Counted from the first letter of the stretch, positions 26,086 through 35,656 are shown. The stretch: 64,000 bases of DNA from Bacteroidota bacterium (GCA_007693555.1 REDJ01000071.1:57742-121741), one strand, 5' to 3'. The notes: a model not told the origin generated them from the letters alone. Translations and numbers: made by a program.

Positions 26086-26568
26086 TCAGAGTATAAAACT
26101 CACCCCTGCAATGAGGGCCACAAGTCCGCTCAGATATATAAGCCAGTAAGGTTTTTGTTTTACAGGATTACGCCCCCACATTGCCACTGCAATTTTATAC
26201 ATTACAGGCCGGTTTTTGGAAATGAACCGGTATGTATGGTCGGCAATAAATTCAGCGGGCTTGAAATTTTCATACAAGGGCATTATCCATCTGTATTTTT
26301 TTCCATAGCGAAATGACCTGAATGCAGCGGCGGGACCTGAATAGATCTTTCCATCCACATCAATAAGCCGAACTGCCTGCTTGAAATAACGCAGATCAAT
26401 ATCGGGAAATTTATCAGCAACTTTGTAATAAGGTTCATAAATTACAGCATCACCAGAAAACATTTTCCAGCGCAATACCCAGTAATGGCAAAATCCGCAA
26501 TTCCCATCCCATGCCATAATGGGTCTTTCGCCGGGTAAGTATTTTGTTTTATCAAGTTTGGTGAACAT
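26086..26568 (-). CDS. DCC-family (DUF393) thiol-disulfide oxidoreductase-like protein
   Basis: A 160-residue DUF393 protein. The family motif DGNCGFC (D21, C24, C27) gives the DxxCxxC signature, followed by the expected RWMFSGDAV-like and later FRYGKKYRW segments. A single transmembrane helix lies at the extreme C-terminus (about 138-158, YWLIYLSGLVALIAGVSFIL), so it is probably tail-anchored. The family is predicted to have a thioredoxin-like fold, but biochemical evidence is thin. Single gene, convergent with ribE. Confidence 0.88.
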   Translation of the reverse strand: MFTKLDKTKYLPGERPIMAWDGNCGFCHYWVLRWKMFSGDAVIYEPYYKVADKFPDIDLRYFKQAVRLIDVDGKIYSGPAAAFRSFRYGKKYRWIMPLYENFKPAEFIADHTYRFISKNRPVMYKIAVAMWGRNPVKQKPYWLIYLSGLVALIAGVSFIL

Positions 26569-26751
26569 ATAGGTATGTTTTCAAAATATTTTTGACTCTG
26601 AATAAAGTTAAGAATCTTTGGTTTTTTTTACAAATGGGCTTAATGGAAAGTTAAACTCACAATGTAAAACTTTTAATTAACCAACTTGTTTAAATTAGTG
26701 CATCATATTGTTAATTTTAATTTTATTCTAACCCTAAAACGAAATACCAGT

Positions 26752-27759
26752 ATGTCAAAAATAGCTTTCTTCTCCACCCGTCCTTATGACAGAAAATTAT
26801 TTGAAAACGCCTCAGAAAGTCACACTTTTGAGTTTTTTGAAACCCGGCTTCGTGAACAAACAATAAACCTGACAAGCGGGTTTGATGGTGTTTGTGTATT
26901 TGTAAATGACAGAATCAGTGACCAAGTGTTAAAAGGGATATCAGAGCAAGGTGTAAAGCTGGTAGCTTTGCGTTGTGCCGGATTTAACAACGTGGATTTG
27001 AAAGCAGCAAAAAAACACGGTGTCAGAGTCATGCGTGTACCTGCTTATTCACCCGAAGCTGTTGCAGAACATGCACTTGCACTTATGATGACTTTGGTGC
27101 GTAAAACCCATAAGGCTTACAACAGAGTCAGGGATGGGAACTTTTCACTTGATAAACTTACCGGATTTACTATTCATGGAAAAACAGTGGGTATTATAGG
27201 AACAGGGCAGATTGGTCAGGCATTTTGCAGAATTTTAAATGGCATGGGGGCTAAAATTTTAGCATATGATAAATACCCGTCGGACAAAATGAAAGAAATT
27301 GGAGTGGAATATAAAGAGCTTGATGAAGTGCTTGAAAAGAGTGATATTTTAAGCCTGCACTGTCCTTTAACACCGGAGACACACCATATAATCAATGAAA
27401 AAAGTCTTTCGGTAATGAAAAAAGGCGCCATGCTTATCAATACAAGCAGAGGCAAGCTTGTAGATACGATGGCAGTAATAGAGGCGCTTAAGAATGAGCA
27501 GTTGGGTTCTTTAGCAATAGATGTATATGAAGAGGAGGAAAAATTGTTTTTCAGAGACCTTTCTGAGAAAATAATAAGGGATGATCAGATATCCAGGCTC
27601 ATGATCTTTCACAATGTACTGATTACTGCACACCAGGGATTTTTTACCCAGGAAAGCCTTGATCAGATTAAACAAACTACTCTGAAGAACTTTGATGATT
27701 TCCAGGATGGAAATGAATCAGATAATGATGTAAGTTGCGAACTTATAAAAGACTGTTGA
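26752..27759 (+). CDS. D-isomer-specific 2-hydroxyacid dehydrogenase (D-lactate dehydrogenase type)
   Basis: From the ATG at 26752 (MSKIAFFSTRPYDRK) the product is 335 residues, matching fermentative D-lactate dehydrogenases such as LdhA; the ORF extends 66 bases upstream through an unlikely leader. The Rossmann motif GIIGTGQIG (about 147-155), the substrate-binding Arg in LRCAGFNNVD, a catalytic Glu and the His of AHQGFF (about 296) are present. It reduces pyruvate to D-lactate with NADH, consistent with fermentation. Single gene, converging on the LuxR-type response regulator. Confidence 0.93.
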   Translation: MSKIAFFSTRPYDRKLFENASESHTFEFFETRLREQTINLTSGFDGVCVFVNDRISDQVLKGISEQGVKLVALRCAGFNNVDLKAAKKHGVRVMRVPAYSPEAVAEHALALMMTLVRKTHKAYNRVRDGNFSLDKLTGFTIHGKTVGIIGTGQIGQAFCRILNGMGAKILAYDKYPSDKMKEIGVEYKELDEVLEKSDILSLHCPLTPETHHIINEKSLSVMKKGAMLINTSRGKLVDTMAVIEALKNEQLGSLAIDVYEEEEKLFFRDLSEKIIRDDQISRLMIFHNVLITAHQGFFTQESLDQIKQTTLKNFDDFQDGNESDNDVSCELIKDC

Positions 27760-27775
27760 TTATCTTTAAAAGATT

Positions 27776-28447
27776 TTAAAGTTTGAAAAGATTGTTTCTA
27801 ATGGCAAAAGTTACAAGTTTTACGCTGCTGTCAACTCCTGTTTTCCTGAAAAGATTGGCTTTGTGCCCATCGACAGTTCGCTGACTGATAAATAGCTGCT
27901 CAGCTATTTCTTTTATGGTAAATCCTTTACAGATAAGGTTAAGAACCTCTACCTCACGTTTGGTAAGTTCTTCACGTAATTCGGGTTCAGACTCTTCCGC
28001 TTTTGGTTTACGGTTTACGAGTGAATTGGTAAGCACAGGCAAAAGTTCGTCAGAAAAATAGTTTTTATTATCCGAAACCAGGTCGATTGCTTTCTGCAGT
28101 TCATATTCTTCAACGGTTTTCAAAAGAAATCCTTTTACCCCTGCTTCAAGCATGCTTACCAAATATTCTTCATCACCAAACATGCTTATAGCGACAATTT
28201 TTAAACCCGGATAATCCTCAATGGCCTTTTTTGTGGCATCAATACCATTCATTACAGGCATCTGGATATCCATGAAAACAATATCGGGTTGTTCATCTTT
28301 GATCATCTCAAGAAATTCCTGACCGTTTGAAGCCTCACCGAAAATCTGAACACCTGGTATTTCTTTCAATAGCATAATAAGACCTTTTCTGAATATGTGC
28401 TGGTCTTCTACTATCATTATCCTGATTTTACTTTTATTCTTATCCAT
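27776..28447 (-). CDS. NarL/FixJ-type response regulator (receiver + LuxR HTH)
   Basis: A 223-residue regulator: receiver domain (about 8-125) with acidic pocket E14/D15, phosphoacceptor D60 in VFMDIQMP and the Lys of FLLKT, then a LuxR-type DNA-binding domain (about 158-220, with LTKREVEVLNLICKG and ISQRTVDGHKANLF). It follows the receiver-kinase gene by 138 bp on the same strand and is its likely partner. Unlike the kinase's receiver, this one carries a DNA-binding output. Confidence 0.95.
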   Translation of the reverse strand: MDKNKSKIRIMIVEDQHIFRKGLIMLLKEIPGVQIFGEASNGQEFLEMIKDEQPDIVFMDIQMPVMNGIDATKKAIEDYPGLKIVAISMFGDEEYLVSMLEAGVKGFLLKTVEEYELQKAIDLVSDNKNYFSDELLPVLTNSLVNRKPKAEESEPELREELTKREVEVLNLICKGFTIKEIAEQLFISQRTVDGHKANLFRKTGVDSSVKLVTFAIRNNLFKL

Positions 28448-28584
28448 GGCTGAGCTATTCTTTTGTAAGTATCAATTGATTGATGTATCAGTATTAAAAA
28501 AGATACTTGAAAATTGTACCCTTTATGATAACTTTTTACAAATGTAACGATAAAAAGAAATGTTAAGCAGCAAATATAAACTTT

Positions 28585-30015
28585 TTAAAGAGGTATTTCC
28601 ACCCTAAAATGCAGGCTTTTGTCCTTAGTGGGTAAATAAGTACCCTTTCCATTGAGAAAATTTACCCGACTGAAAATATTTCTTAACCCCTGTCCTTTAT
28701 CCTTGTTATAATAAGATTCCTGAAAATCAAACCCCTTTCCATCATCCTTGTAATCAATAAAAAGATCTTTGTTTGTCCGGCTGATTTCAACATGAATTGT
28801 TTTGGCATTTGCATGCTTGAGTGTATTGTTAATCAACTCCAGTAAGATTCTGTAAAGATGCGTTTCTGTATTGTTATCAAATCTTTTAAGATTTTCGGGG
28901 TACATTAACTCGATTTTAACCGAATCTGTTTTATTTATGGCATCTACGAATGATTTTAATGCTTTCAGAAATCCGTGATCCATAAGCAGGCTGGGCATAA
29001 TATTATTTGCAATGGTTCGGGCTGATTCAACGGCATCATTGATTGCTGCTTTCATTTCCCTGAGCAGCTCTTTCTTTTCTTCCACGTTTTTATCTTCCTT
29101 CTGAAGCAGTCCTGCATAAATTTTTAATGTTGAAAGAATGGCGCCCAGCCCGTCATGTAAATCCCTTGAAAATCTTTTTCTTTCATTTTCCTGGGTTTCA
29201 AGTATGGCATTCAGGATTTCTTTGTCATGTTCTTTTTGACGGGTTATATCCCTTACGGCAATAACATTTATTTTTTCCCCTTTATACCTGATAAACTGAT
29301 GCTGAACCAGTCCGTAAAATGATTCTCCGTTACTTTTATAAAACATCAGTTCCCAGGGGCCGGTTTCTTTGGTTTTAATAATGTTTTTCAGAACTTTTTC
29401 ACCCTTTTCATCCAAAACAGTTTCAATAGATTGCAGGTATTCTCCATTTTTGGGAAAACCAAAAATCTCACGTGCAGATTTATTCGCCTCGATAATATGA
29501 TTATCTTTTAAAAATAGTATAGCTTCAAAAGCTGTTTCTGAGAGTGCTTTAAACTTTTCTTCAGCCTGCTTGCGGTTTTCAATTTCATTGAGCAGACCCA
29601 GGTTTGCATCTGCGAGCTGGTCCCTTGATTGCTTAAGTTCAAGATGTGTATTTACACGAGCCAGAAGTTCAGGTTTATTTATGGGTTTGGAAATGAAATC
29701 TACTGCACCGGCATCAAATCCCTTTATGAGTTCTTCAGTATCATTGGAAGCGGTTATAAAAATAACAGGTATATCCCTTATTTCAGGCTTTTGCTTTATT
29801 TTCCGGCATACTTCATACCCATCCATATGGGGCATAAGGATATCAAGCAATATAAGATCCGGTTTTTCCTTTTCAAAATGATTCAAAGCTTTTTCACCTG
29901 AAGTTGATGAGGTGACATTATACCCCTTTTGCTTAAGAATAAATTCCAGCAGGCGCAAACTTGAATGATCATCATCAATTACATGCAGATTTGAGCTTTT
30001 TGAATTCATACACAC
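28585..30015 (-). CDS. Receiver-PAS-histidine kinase (HisKA_3 type)
   Basis: A 476-residue soluble protein with an N-terminal receiver (about 10-125, phosphoacceptor D58 in LILLDILMP), a coiled linker, a PAS domain (about 150-260), a HisKA_3 dimerisation segment with His287 in RDLHDGLG, and a HATPase domain (to 476) containing DDGKGFD and GLRNIF. HisKA_3 kinases partner with LuxR-type regulators, which matches the downstream gene. The receiver-first order means the kinase itself can be modulated by another phosphodonor. No transmembrane or periplasmic sensor segment, so input is intracellular or via another protein. Confidence 0.94.
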   Translation of the reverse strand: MCMNSKSSNLHVIDDDHSSLRLLEFILKQKGYNVTSSTSGEKALNHFEKEKPDLILLDILMPHMDGYEVCRKIKQKPEIRDIPVIFITASNDTEELIKGFDAGAVDFISKPINKPELLARVNTHLELKQSRDQLADANLGLLNEIENRKQAEEKFKALSETAFEAILFLKDNHIIEANKSAREIFGFPKNGEYLQSIETVLDEKGEKVLKNIIKTKETGPWELMFYKSNGESFYGLVQHQFIRYKGEKINVIAVRDITRQKEHDKEILNAILETQENERKRFSRDLHDGLGAILSTLKIYAGLLQKEDKNVEEKKELLREMKAAINDAVESARTIANNIMPSLLMDHGFLKALKSFVDAINKTDSVKIELMYPENLKRFDNNTETHLYRILLELINNTLKHANAKTIHVEISRTNKDLFIDYKDDGKGFDFQESYYNKDKGQGLRNIFSRVNFLNGKGTYLPTKDKSLHFRVEIPL

Positions 30016-30300
30016 TAGTTAATAAATACAACTTTCCCAGGATAATTACTCCTGATTCAAGCCAAGCTTCGGTAAAAATAAAATTTTTATCAACTTAACA
30101 AACATTTTTTTCGCTTGACTTGTTATCCCTAAAAAACTGTTAAACAAAGCTTTTCAAGACTAAACAGCCAAACATACATGCGTAAAGTTATAAAAAATAA
30201 ACAAAAGCTTATTTTTTTTCTTTTGGAAACAAAAAAGCACTATCTTTAGAGCTTGAATTTTTAACTTCATTGAACTTTTTATGTTGTTAAAAGAACTATA

Positions 30301-31098
30301 ATGTGGGTAGATTTTAAAAAAGGTTCTATAAACTACGAAGAGTCCGGTACCGGGGATGTTTTGGTTTTGCTGCATGGCTTTACCGAATCTCTTGGTATAT
30401 GGCATGATTTTGCAAAAATATTATCCAAAAAATATCGTATAATTCTCATTGATTTGCCGGGTCATGGTAAAACAAGTGTTTTTGATGAGATTCACACCAT
30501 GGAGTTTATGGCCGATACAGTTAAGGCAGTCCTTGACAAACTCAGTATAGCTAACGCCGTAATGATTGGCCATTCGATGGGAGGTTATGTAAGCCTGGCT
30601 TTTGCAAGAAAATATCCCAGATTGCTTAAAGGGATGGGTTTGTTTCACAGTACATCCCTTGCGGATACTGATGAGACCAAAGAAGCCAGAGAAAAGGCTA
30701 TTGAAGTTATTAAAAGCAGTCATAGCCGATTCCTCCTCAGTTTTATCCCTGATTTATTTGCACCGGAAAGCCGCGAAATCTATAAAAATGAAATCCAGCT
30801 TCTCATAGATGAAGCAAATAATATGGACCCCAGAGCCATCATTGCTGCTCAACTTGGCATGAAGGAAAGGGGCAGCACGCTTGATGTGCTTATCAATGCC
30901 CCTTACCCGGTAATGTTTATAGCCGGACAAAAAGACACACGTATCCCATTCGAAAACATATGGGTACAAATGGCACTTACAGAAATAGCCCACGCTCTTA
31001 TACTCAGAAACGTAGGCCATATGGGATACATCGAAGCCAAGCTTCAGACGCTGAACTTTGTAGACAATTTCACAAAAAGTTGTTACGAGGTTTTATAA
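30301..31098 (+). CDS. Alpha/beta-fold hydrolase
   Basis: A 265-residue cytoplasmic hydrolase with oxyanion motif LLHGF (24-28), nucleophile Ser92 in GHSMGG (90-95) and a catalytic His near 243 in NVGHMGY. A helical cap (about 135-195) is present. The class includes esterases, epoxide-type hydrolases and C-C hydrolases; nothing here fixes the substrate. Its last 16 bases overlap, tail to tail, the end of the GH13 lipoprotein gene. Confidence 0.9.
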   Translation: MWVDFKKGSINYEESGTGDVLVLLHGFTESLGIWHDFAKILSKKYRIILIDLPGHGKTSVFDEIHTMEFMADTVKAVLDKLSIANAVMIGHSMGGYVSLAFARKYPRLLKGMGLFHSTSLADTDETKEAREKAIEVIKSSHSRFLLSFIPDLFAPESREIYKNEIQLLIDEANNMDPRAIIAAQLGMKERGSTLDVLINAPYPVMFIAGQKDTRIPFENIWVQMALTEIAHALILRNVGHMGYIEAKLQTLNFVDNFTKSCYEVL

Positions 31099-32483
31099 TA
31101 CAATCTATAGGTCCAGGGCTCCATATCCAGCGAAAATGTTTCGGTAATTTCAACCTCTGTTTTCTCAAACAATTCGGTGTATCTGCCTGAGAAATTTCCA
31201 TTATTGAAATTTACTGTTTTGGCAGTTGCAGATAAATTGAGAACCACAAAAACTTTGTCGCCTTCTTTTTCACGGGTAAATGCAAAAATGCTCTTATCAT
31301 CATTGGTATGAACTCTTTCTATGGGACCACCGGCCAACCCATTCCAAAGGGCTCTGTTGTCTTTCTTAAGTTGAAACAAAGTTTGATAAAACTCCTGGTA
31401 TTTTAAATCACTCCAGTCAATCTCATCTTTCTCAAAGAATTCGAGCATCTTGTCCAGTGCTGCTTCCTGCCCGTTGTATAACAGGAACATACCCGGAACC
31501 GTATTTGCAAGAACAGCCATGGCTTCCATGCCGTCTCCCAGGCGATCGAAAACTGTGCCGGCCCATGAGTTTTCATCATGATTGGAAATGAAATTTATCT
31601 TATAAGTGCCAATGGGATAGTTGCCCTGATTTTCTTCGAAAAAATAATTATCAAGGGCAGAAACATCGTCTTCGCCCTGTGCAATCCGATTCATGGCATG
31701 GTGCGAAACCCATGAATAACCGGCATTAAATGCATGCTCCATTAACTCGGGATGATCTGCCTCGGCGAGCATAAAAACAGGTTTTACACCTTCCAATTCA
31801 CGGCGTGCGCGATTCCAGAATTCTGTTGGCACAAGGTAAGCCACATCGCAACGGAAACCATCAATGTTAACCTCTTCCAGCCAGTATCGCATTTCTGCAA
31901 TCATGGCATCCCATAAATCATGATTTGTGTAATCAAGTTGAATAACATCCGACCAGTCAGTATTATGTGGTGGAGTGAAATTTCCATCTTCATCGGTATA
32001 GAAAAACTCCGGATTGGTTTGTGTCCATGGGTGATCCCAGGCTGTATGGTTAGCAACCCAATCAATAATAACATACATGCCCATTTCGTGAATCTGGTTT
32101 ACAAGATTTTGAAAATCTTCTTTGGTACCAAATTCAGGGTTAATCCCGGTATAATCTTTAACTGAATAATAGCTGCCGAGGGTGCCCTTTCTTTCTACCT
32201 CTCCAATGGGTGTTACAGGCATAAACCAAAGAATATCCACTCCCAGTTCCTTAAGCCGTGGTAAATGCTCAGCAAATGCATTAAATGTTCCTTCAGGGGT
32301 AAACTGGCGAACATTTACCTCATACATTACGGCGTTTTTACTCCATTCGGGGTGTGATACAGTGCTTACCATGTGTTCAACCGTATCCGTTTCGGGTTGC
32401 ATTTGGCAAGAAAAACCTAGCAATGCGATAGCAAATAACCCTGATAAAGTTTTTACCGAAAAAATCATTTTCCTCTTTTTCAT
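31083..32483 (-). CDS. GH13 alpha-amylase-family lipoprotein
   Basis: A 466-residue enzyme with a lipoprotein signal (lipobox LGFSC, Cys26) and a single (beta/alpha)8 GH13 domain (about 45-400) plus a short C-terminal beta domain. Catalytic residues are visible: nucleophile D213 in GFRCDVAY, acid/base E241 in MLAEADHPE and stabiliser D303 in SNHDENSW. It is likely surface- or periplasm-exposed and degrades alpha-1,4 glucans such as maltodextrin. Third gene of the apparent GH13-mgsA-GH13 operon, 47 bp after mgsA. Specificity (amylase, maltogenic or trehalose-related) is not resolvable. Confidence 0.93.
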   Translation of the reverse strand: MKKRKMIFSVKTLSGLFAIALLGFSCQMQPETDTVEHMVSTVSHPEWSKNAVMYEVNVRQFTPEGTFNAFAEHLPRLKELGVDILWFMPVTPIGEVERKGTLGSYYSVKDYTGINPEFGTKEDFQNLVNQIHEMGMYVIIDWVANHTAWDHPWTQTNPEFFYTDEDGNFTPPHNTDWSDVIQLDYTNHDLWDAMIAEMRYWLEEVNIDGFRCDVAYLVPTEFWNRARRELEGVKPVFMLAEADHPELMEHAFNAGYSWVSHHAMNRIAQGEDDVSALDNYFFEENQGNYPIGTYKINFISNHDENSWAGTVFDRLGDGMEAMAVLANTVPGMFLLYNGQEAALDKMLEFFEKDEIDWSDLKYQEFYQTLFQLKKDNRALWNGLAGGPIERVHTNDDKSIFAFTREKEGDKVFVVLNLSATAKTVNFNNGNFSGRYTELFEKTEVEITETFSLDMEPWTYRLYYKTS

Positions 32484-32530
32484 CGTAATTGGATTTGGTT
32501 AATAAATAATATAAATGTTAACATAATTTT

Positions 32531-33019
32531 TTAAAGCTCTATTTGCCGGTTAAGATAATCATCCACATCCATGGGTTTGGGAGTATATTCTCCTTCAAAA
32601 AGATCTGAAGATACCAGAAAATCGGCCGTTGATCTGTTGCATGCTGTGGGTATATTGTAAAGCACAGTTATACGGAGCAGTGCTTTTACATCAACATCAT
32701 GTGCCTGCTGCTGCATGGGATCCCAGAAAAAAATCATCAGATCTATTTTCCCTTCCACAATCAATGAGCCCAGTTGCTGATCCCCTCCCAGAGGACCGGA
32801 TTTTAACTTTGTAATATTCAATTCAATTTTGTCTTTCCCTTCTCTACATTGTGTTTTAAGTGTATCCTCAATGAGTTTTCCTGTAGTACCTGTGCAAATC
32901 AGATTGTGCCGGGCCAGAACATCACGGTTCCAGCATGCCCATTCAACGAGTTCTTTCTTACGGTTGTCATGCGCAACAAGAGCAACCGTTTTACTTTTGC
33001 TTTTTAGTTGTGTAATCAT
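32531..33019 (-). CDS. mgsA: Methylglyoxal synthase
   Basis: A 162-residue enzyme converting dihydroxyacetone phosphate to methylglyoxal plus phosphate, the entry to the glycolytic bypass. Residues equivalent to those essential in the E. coli enzyme are present: D80 in GPLGGDQQ (catalytic Asp71), D100 in FFWDP (Asp91), H107 and D110 (His98, Asp101), and the phosphate-binding TGTTG. Cytosolic. Placed between two secreted GH13 enzymes with gaps of 25 and 47 bp, which suggests co-transcription and a role in dealing with excess sugar phosphate when alpha-glucans are abundant (inference). Confidence 0.96.
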   Translation of the reverse strand: MITQLKSKSKTVALVAHDNRKKELVEWACWNRDVLARHNLICTGTTGKLIEDTLKTQCREGKDKIELNITKLKSGPLGGDQQLGSLIVEGKIDLMIFFWDPMQQQAHDVDVKALLRITVLYNIPTACNRSTADFLVSSDLFEGEYTPKPMDVDDYLNRQIEL

Positions 33020-33044
33020 TTAATAATTGTGGTTTAAGTGGATA

Positions 33045-35441
33045 TTAATACGTCAGAATTTCGAAACTATTGGGTGCCATAACCAATTCAAGCTTATCAT
33101 CTGAAATAAAGAAATCAGACCCGAAGTGATTATCATAATTCACATTTCTAAGTTGTGGTGTTAAATCAATTGAAACAGTTTTGGGTTCTCTGGATTTGTT
33201 AAAAACGACTATTGCACGGTTTCCGAAATAAAAACGAGAGTATGCATAAATTTCATCAGTAACCTTAAGTGTATTAAAATCTCCGTAAACGAAAGCCATA
33301 TTTGAGCTTCTTAACCGGGTTAGTTTTTTGAGATTTTCTTTTACTATCAACTGGTTTGGTGTAAGATTTTCAAAAACCATAGGTCTTCTGCTGTCGGGGT
33401 CATTGGCACCGGGTATCCCTATCTCATCTCCGTAATAAATAACCGGGACTCCGGGAATGGTCATTATAAAAGCGGTAAGAGAAGATAGTTTATCATAACC
33501 TACCGGATCACCGACTCCTATTTCCCTCTCCCAGCCGGATTCGGTATCATCTTCTTCAAAACTCAAATCGCCTCCTGCATAGGATATGAACCTTGGCATA
33601 TCATGATTTCCGGTAATATTGCCCATAAGATTTTGGAATCCATAGTAACTGAAGCTTTGATAAACTGAGAAGTCAAGCCGCTCAAAAGACTCTTCATCAA
33701 GGGCAAAAACTGCTCGTGCATCCCAGTAAAGATTAAAATCAAACTTACCATCAAGCAAACCTGAGCCAATATATCCACTTATGAGTTCATGACTACCGAA
33801 GGTTTCACCAATCTGAAAGAGCCGCTTGTTTTCGGGATACATTTTTTCTTCTTTCAGCTTTTGTGTTAATGCCCTCCAGAACTCAAGGGGAACATGCTTT
33901 GTTGCATCATGCCTGAAACCATCTAGATTAAATCGGTCAATCCAGTAATAGGCGCTATCAACCATGGTTTCAATTACCTCAGGTTTTGAAAAGTCAAGTG
34001 AAGGTAAAAAATCATCAAACCAGGTTGTAAGCCGGTGCTCATCCCATAATCTTATGTTTTTCCTGCCATCAGGTAAGTTTAGCGTAGTTTTCCAGTCGGG
34101 ATTGTTAATGATCAGGGGATTATCTTCGTGTACATGGTTGGAAACAAAATCAAGCAATACGCTGATATTTCGCTCATGAGCACTTTTAACCAGCTGTTCA
34201 AGAACATCATCATCACCAAATCTGTGATCTATGGTTGTGAGGGTAATGGGCCAGTAGCCATGATATCCTGTAAACTTGCGTCTGGGTTCGGGAAATTCAA
34301 CATATGCCCTGAGTGGGTTCTGGGTAATGGGCGAAAACCAAACGGCATTCACACCCAGATCCGAAAAATATCCCTCCCTGATTTTTTGCAATACGCCATC
34401 AAGGTCTCCACCATAAAAATTGGCCCTATCTGCTACTTCCGGGTCATCAACCGGGTCATCGCGGTCGGGATTCCCGTTGAAAAACCGGTCAACCATCAAA
34501 AAGTACATGATAGTAGCTTCGCGGTCTTCGCGTGTGAGCAGGGACGGATCTGTAACAGGTAAACCTTTTTGCAGAGGAATAAGTAAATCATTGGCAACAC
34601 CATGGCTGTTGTAAGCAAAAACACGCAAAAAGCTGCGTTCATTTTTAAAGGCATCGCCCGGCACATAAACATGCATATGATTTCCGTGCCTGATCAGGTT
34701 CTCTTCAGGAAGACGAAAGTTTTGCCATAGCACAATTACTTTTTCCACATCATTTACCAATTGCAGATTGATATCATTTCCTTTATAACCGGTTGCATAC
34801 AAACCCGGTAGCAGGGTTCGGTCCAAAGTGCCAATTTCCACAAGTGAATTAAACCCTCCGGCATTATTTGATACTTTTTCCGGATTCCTGGGATCAAGCA
34901 TATCCTGACCATTCACCACCAGGAGATATTGATAACGCCCAGGATTCAGGTTGAGAGTAATTTGCCATTTGCCGTCCACAAGTCTCATGGGCTGAGGTGT
35001 CCAGTCTGTCATTTCTCCTCTGATGGCTACATTTCTGTACCTTCGCTCGCCGGGATCGAAAGTAAAAGTGTGGTTTACTCTTGCAGATTTCCTGGTAATC
35101 AGACTGTAGGGTGTACCTTCAAGCCAAACCTTTACCTCTGTCAGATGTGGGATATTAAGGCTGCGGGCTTTAAGCCGGAGAGTTTTACGGTCGGCTGAAA
35201 GTGTTGCTCTAAGCGAAGGATGTGTATTTACAGAATCAATTTTGTCAAGAGCCCCGGAGTGAAAGAAATCAGGAAGAATCACTTCCGTTTCATTTTCATG
35301 TAGCTCAATAATGGAAGCCAGTCCGAAAATATCTTTTCCCTCCGGAAATAACGAAGCAGGCCTGGGTGTGCAGGAATACAGAATACCTGCCAAAAACAAT
35401 ACAAATATGTAATAGTGAGATGTTCTTACTTTAGCTTCCAT
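33045..35441 (-). CDS. GH13 alpha-glucan hydrolase lipoprotein (neopullulanase/cyclomaltodextrinase-like) with carbohydrate-binding modules
   Basis: A 798-residue lipoprotein (lipobox ILYSC, Cys24) starting with a beta-rich N-terminal domain (about 30-125) and a CBM48/AMPK-type starch-binding domain (about 126-205: VAIRGEMTDWTP and GRYQYLLVVNG). The GH13 barrel (about 305-700) carries nucleophile D512 (GFRHDATKH), acid/base E546 (IGETFG) and D614 (GNHDMPRF), followed by a C-terminal beta domain. First gene of the three-gene operon. An intact outer glycanase partnering the smaller GH13 downstream is plausible: one cleaves polymer, one oligomer. Confidence 0.92.
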   Translation of the reverse strand: MEAKVRTSHYYIFVLFLAGILYSCTPRPASLFPEGKDIFGLASIIELHENETEVILPDFFHSGALDKIDSVNTHPSLRATLSADRKTLRLKARSLNIPHLTEVKVWLEGTPYSLITRKSARVNHTFTFDPGERRYRNVAIRGEMTDWTPQPMRLVDGKWQITLNLNPGRYQYLLVVNGQDMLDPRNPEKVSNNAGGFNSLVEIGTLDRTLLPGLYATGYKGNDINLQLVNDVEKVIVLWQNFRLPEENLIRHGNHMHVYVPGDAFKNERSFLRVFAYNSHGVANDLLIPLQKGLPVTDPSLLTREDREATIMYFLMVDRFFNGNPDRDDPVDDPEVADRANFYGGDLDGVLQKIREGYFSDLGVNAVWFSPITQNPLRAYVEFPEPRRKFTGYHGYWPITLTTIDHRFGDDDVLEQLVKSAHERNISVLLDFVSNHVHEDNPLIINNPDWKTTLNLPDGRKNIRLWDEHRLTTWFDDFLPSLDFSKPEVIETMVDSAYYWIDRFNLDGFRHDATKHVPLEFWRALTQKLKEEKMYPENKRLFQIGETFGSHELISGYIGSGLLDGKFDFNLYWDARAVFALDEESFERLDFSVYQSFSYYGFQNLMGNITGNHDMPRFISYAGGDLSFEEDDTESGWEREIGVGDPVGYDKLSSLTAFIMTIPGVPVIYYGDEIGIPGANDPDSRRPMVFENLTPNQLIVKENLKKLTRLRSSNMAFVYGDFNTLKVTDEIYAYSRFYFGNRAIVVFNKSREPKTVSIDLTPQLRNVNYDNHFGSDFFISDDKLELVMAPNSFEILTY

Positions 35442-35500
35442 AATTTTACTTGATTTTGATTTTTAAATATCTGATTTCAATAGTGTCCGGTAAAATAACG

Positions 35501-35656
35501 AGATGCTTCGCTTTGCTCAGCATGACATGCTTTTCCAAAGATCAGTGGTTGGGAGGGGTTGAATGGGGTGAAGCCCCATCCAACCCCTCCCAACCACCTC
35601 TTTTCAACTCATAACTGCCTGTCATTCTGAGCGTAACATAGTGAAGCGAAGAATCT
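35501..35656. repeat. Nested inverted-repeat element (GTCATNCTGAGC arms around a strong hairpin)
   Basis: Outer arms: the left 35501-35526 is the reverse complement of a GTCATGCTGAGC...GAAGCATCT sequence, and the right arm 35621-35656 reads GTCATTCTGAGCG...GAAGCGAAGAATCT, i.e. two inverted copies of a motif known to be dispersed in Bacteroidota genomes. Between them sits a perfect 17-bp hairpin (35545-35561 with 35581-35597) continued, after one mismatch, by ATGGGG/CCCCAT and a five-base loop TGAAG. No T tract follows. It occupies the gap between tyrS and the GH13 operon start. Confidence 0.8.

Noticed and set aside
35545..35597. Reading the 17-bp hairpin as a simple rho-independent terminator
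   Set aside because: No T tract follows on either strand and it is nested inside matched inverted arms, so a repeat element fits better.
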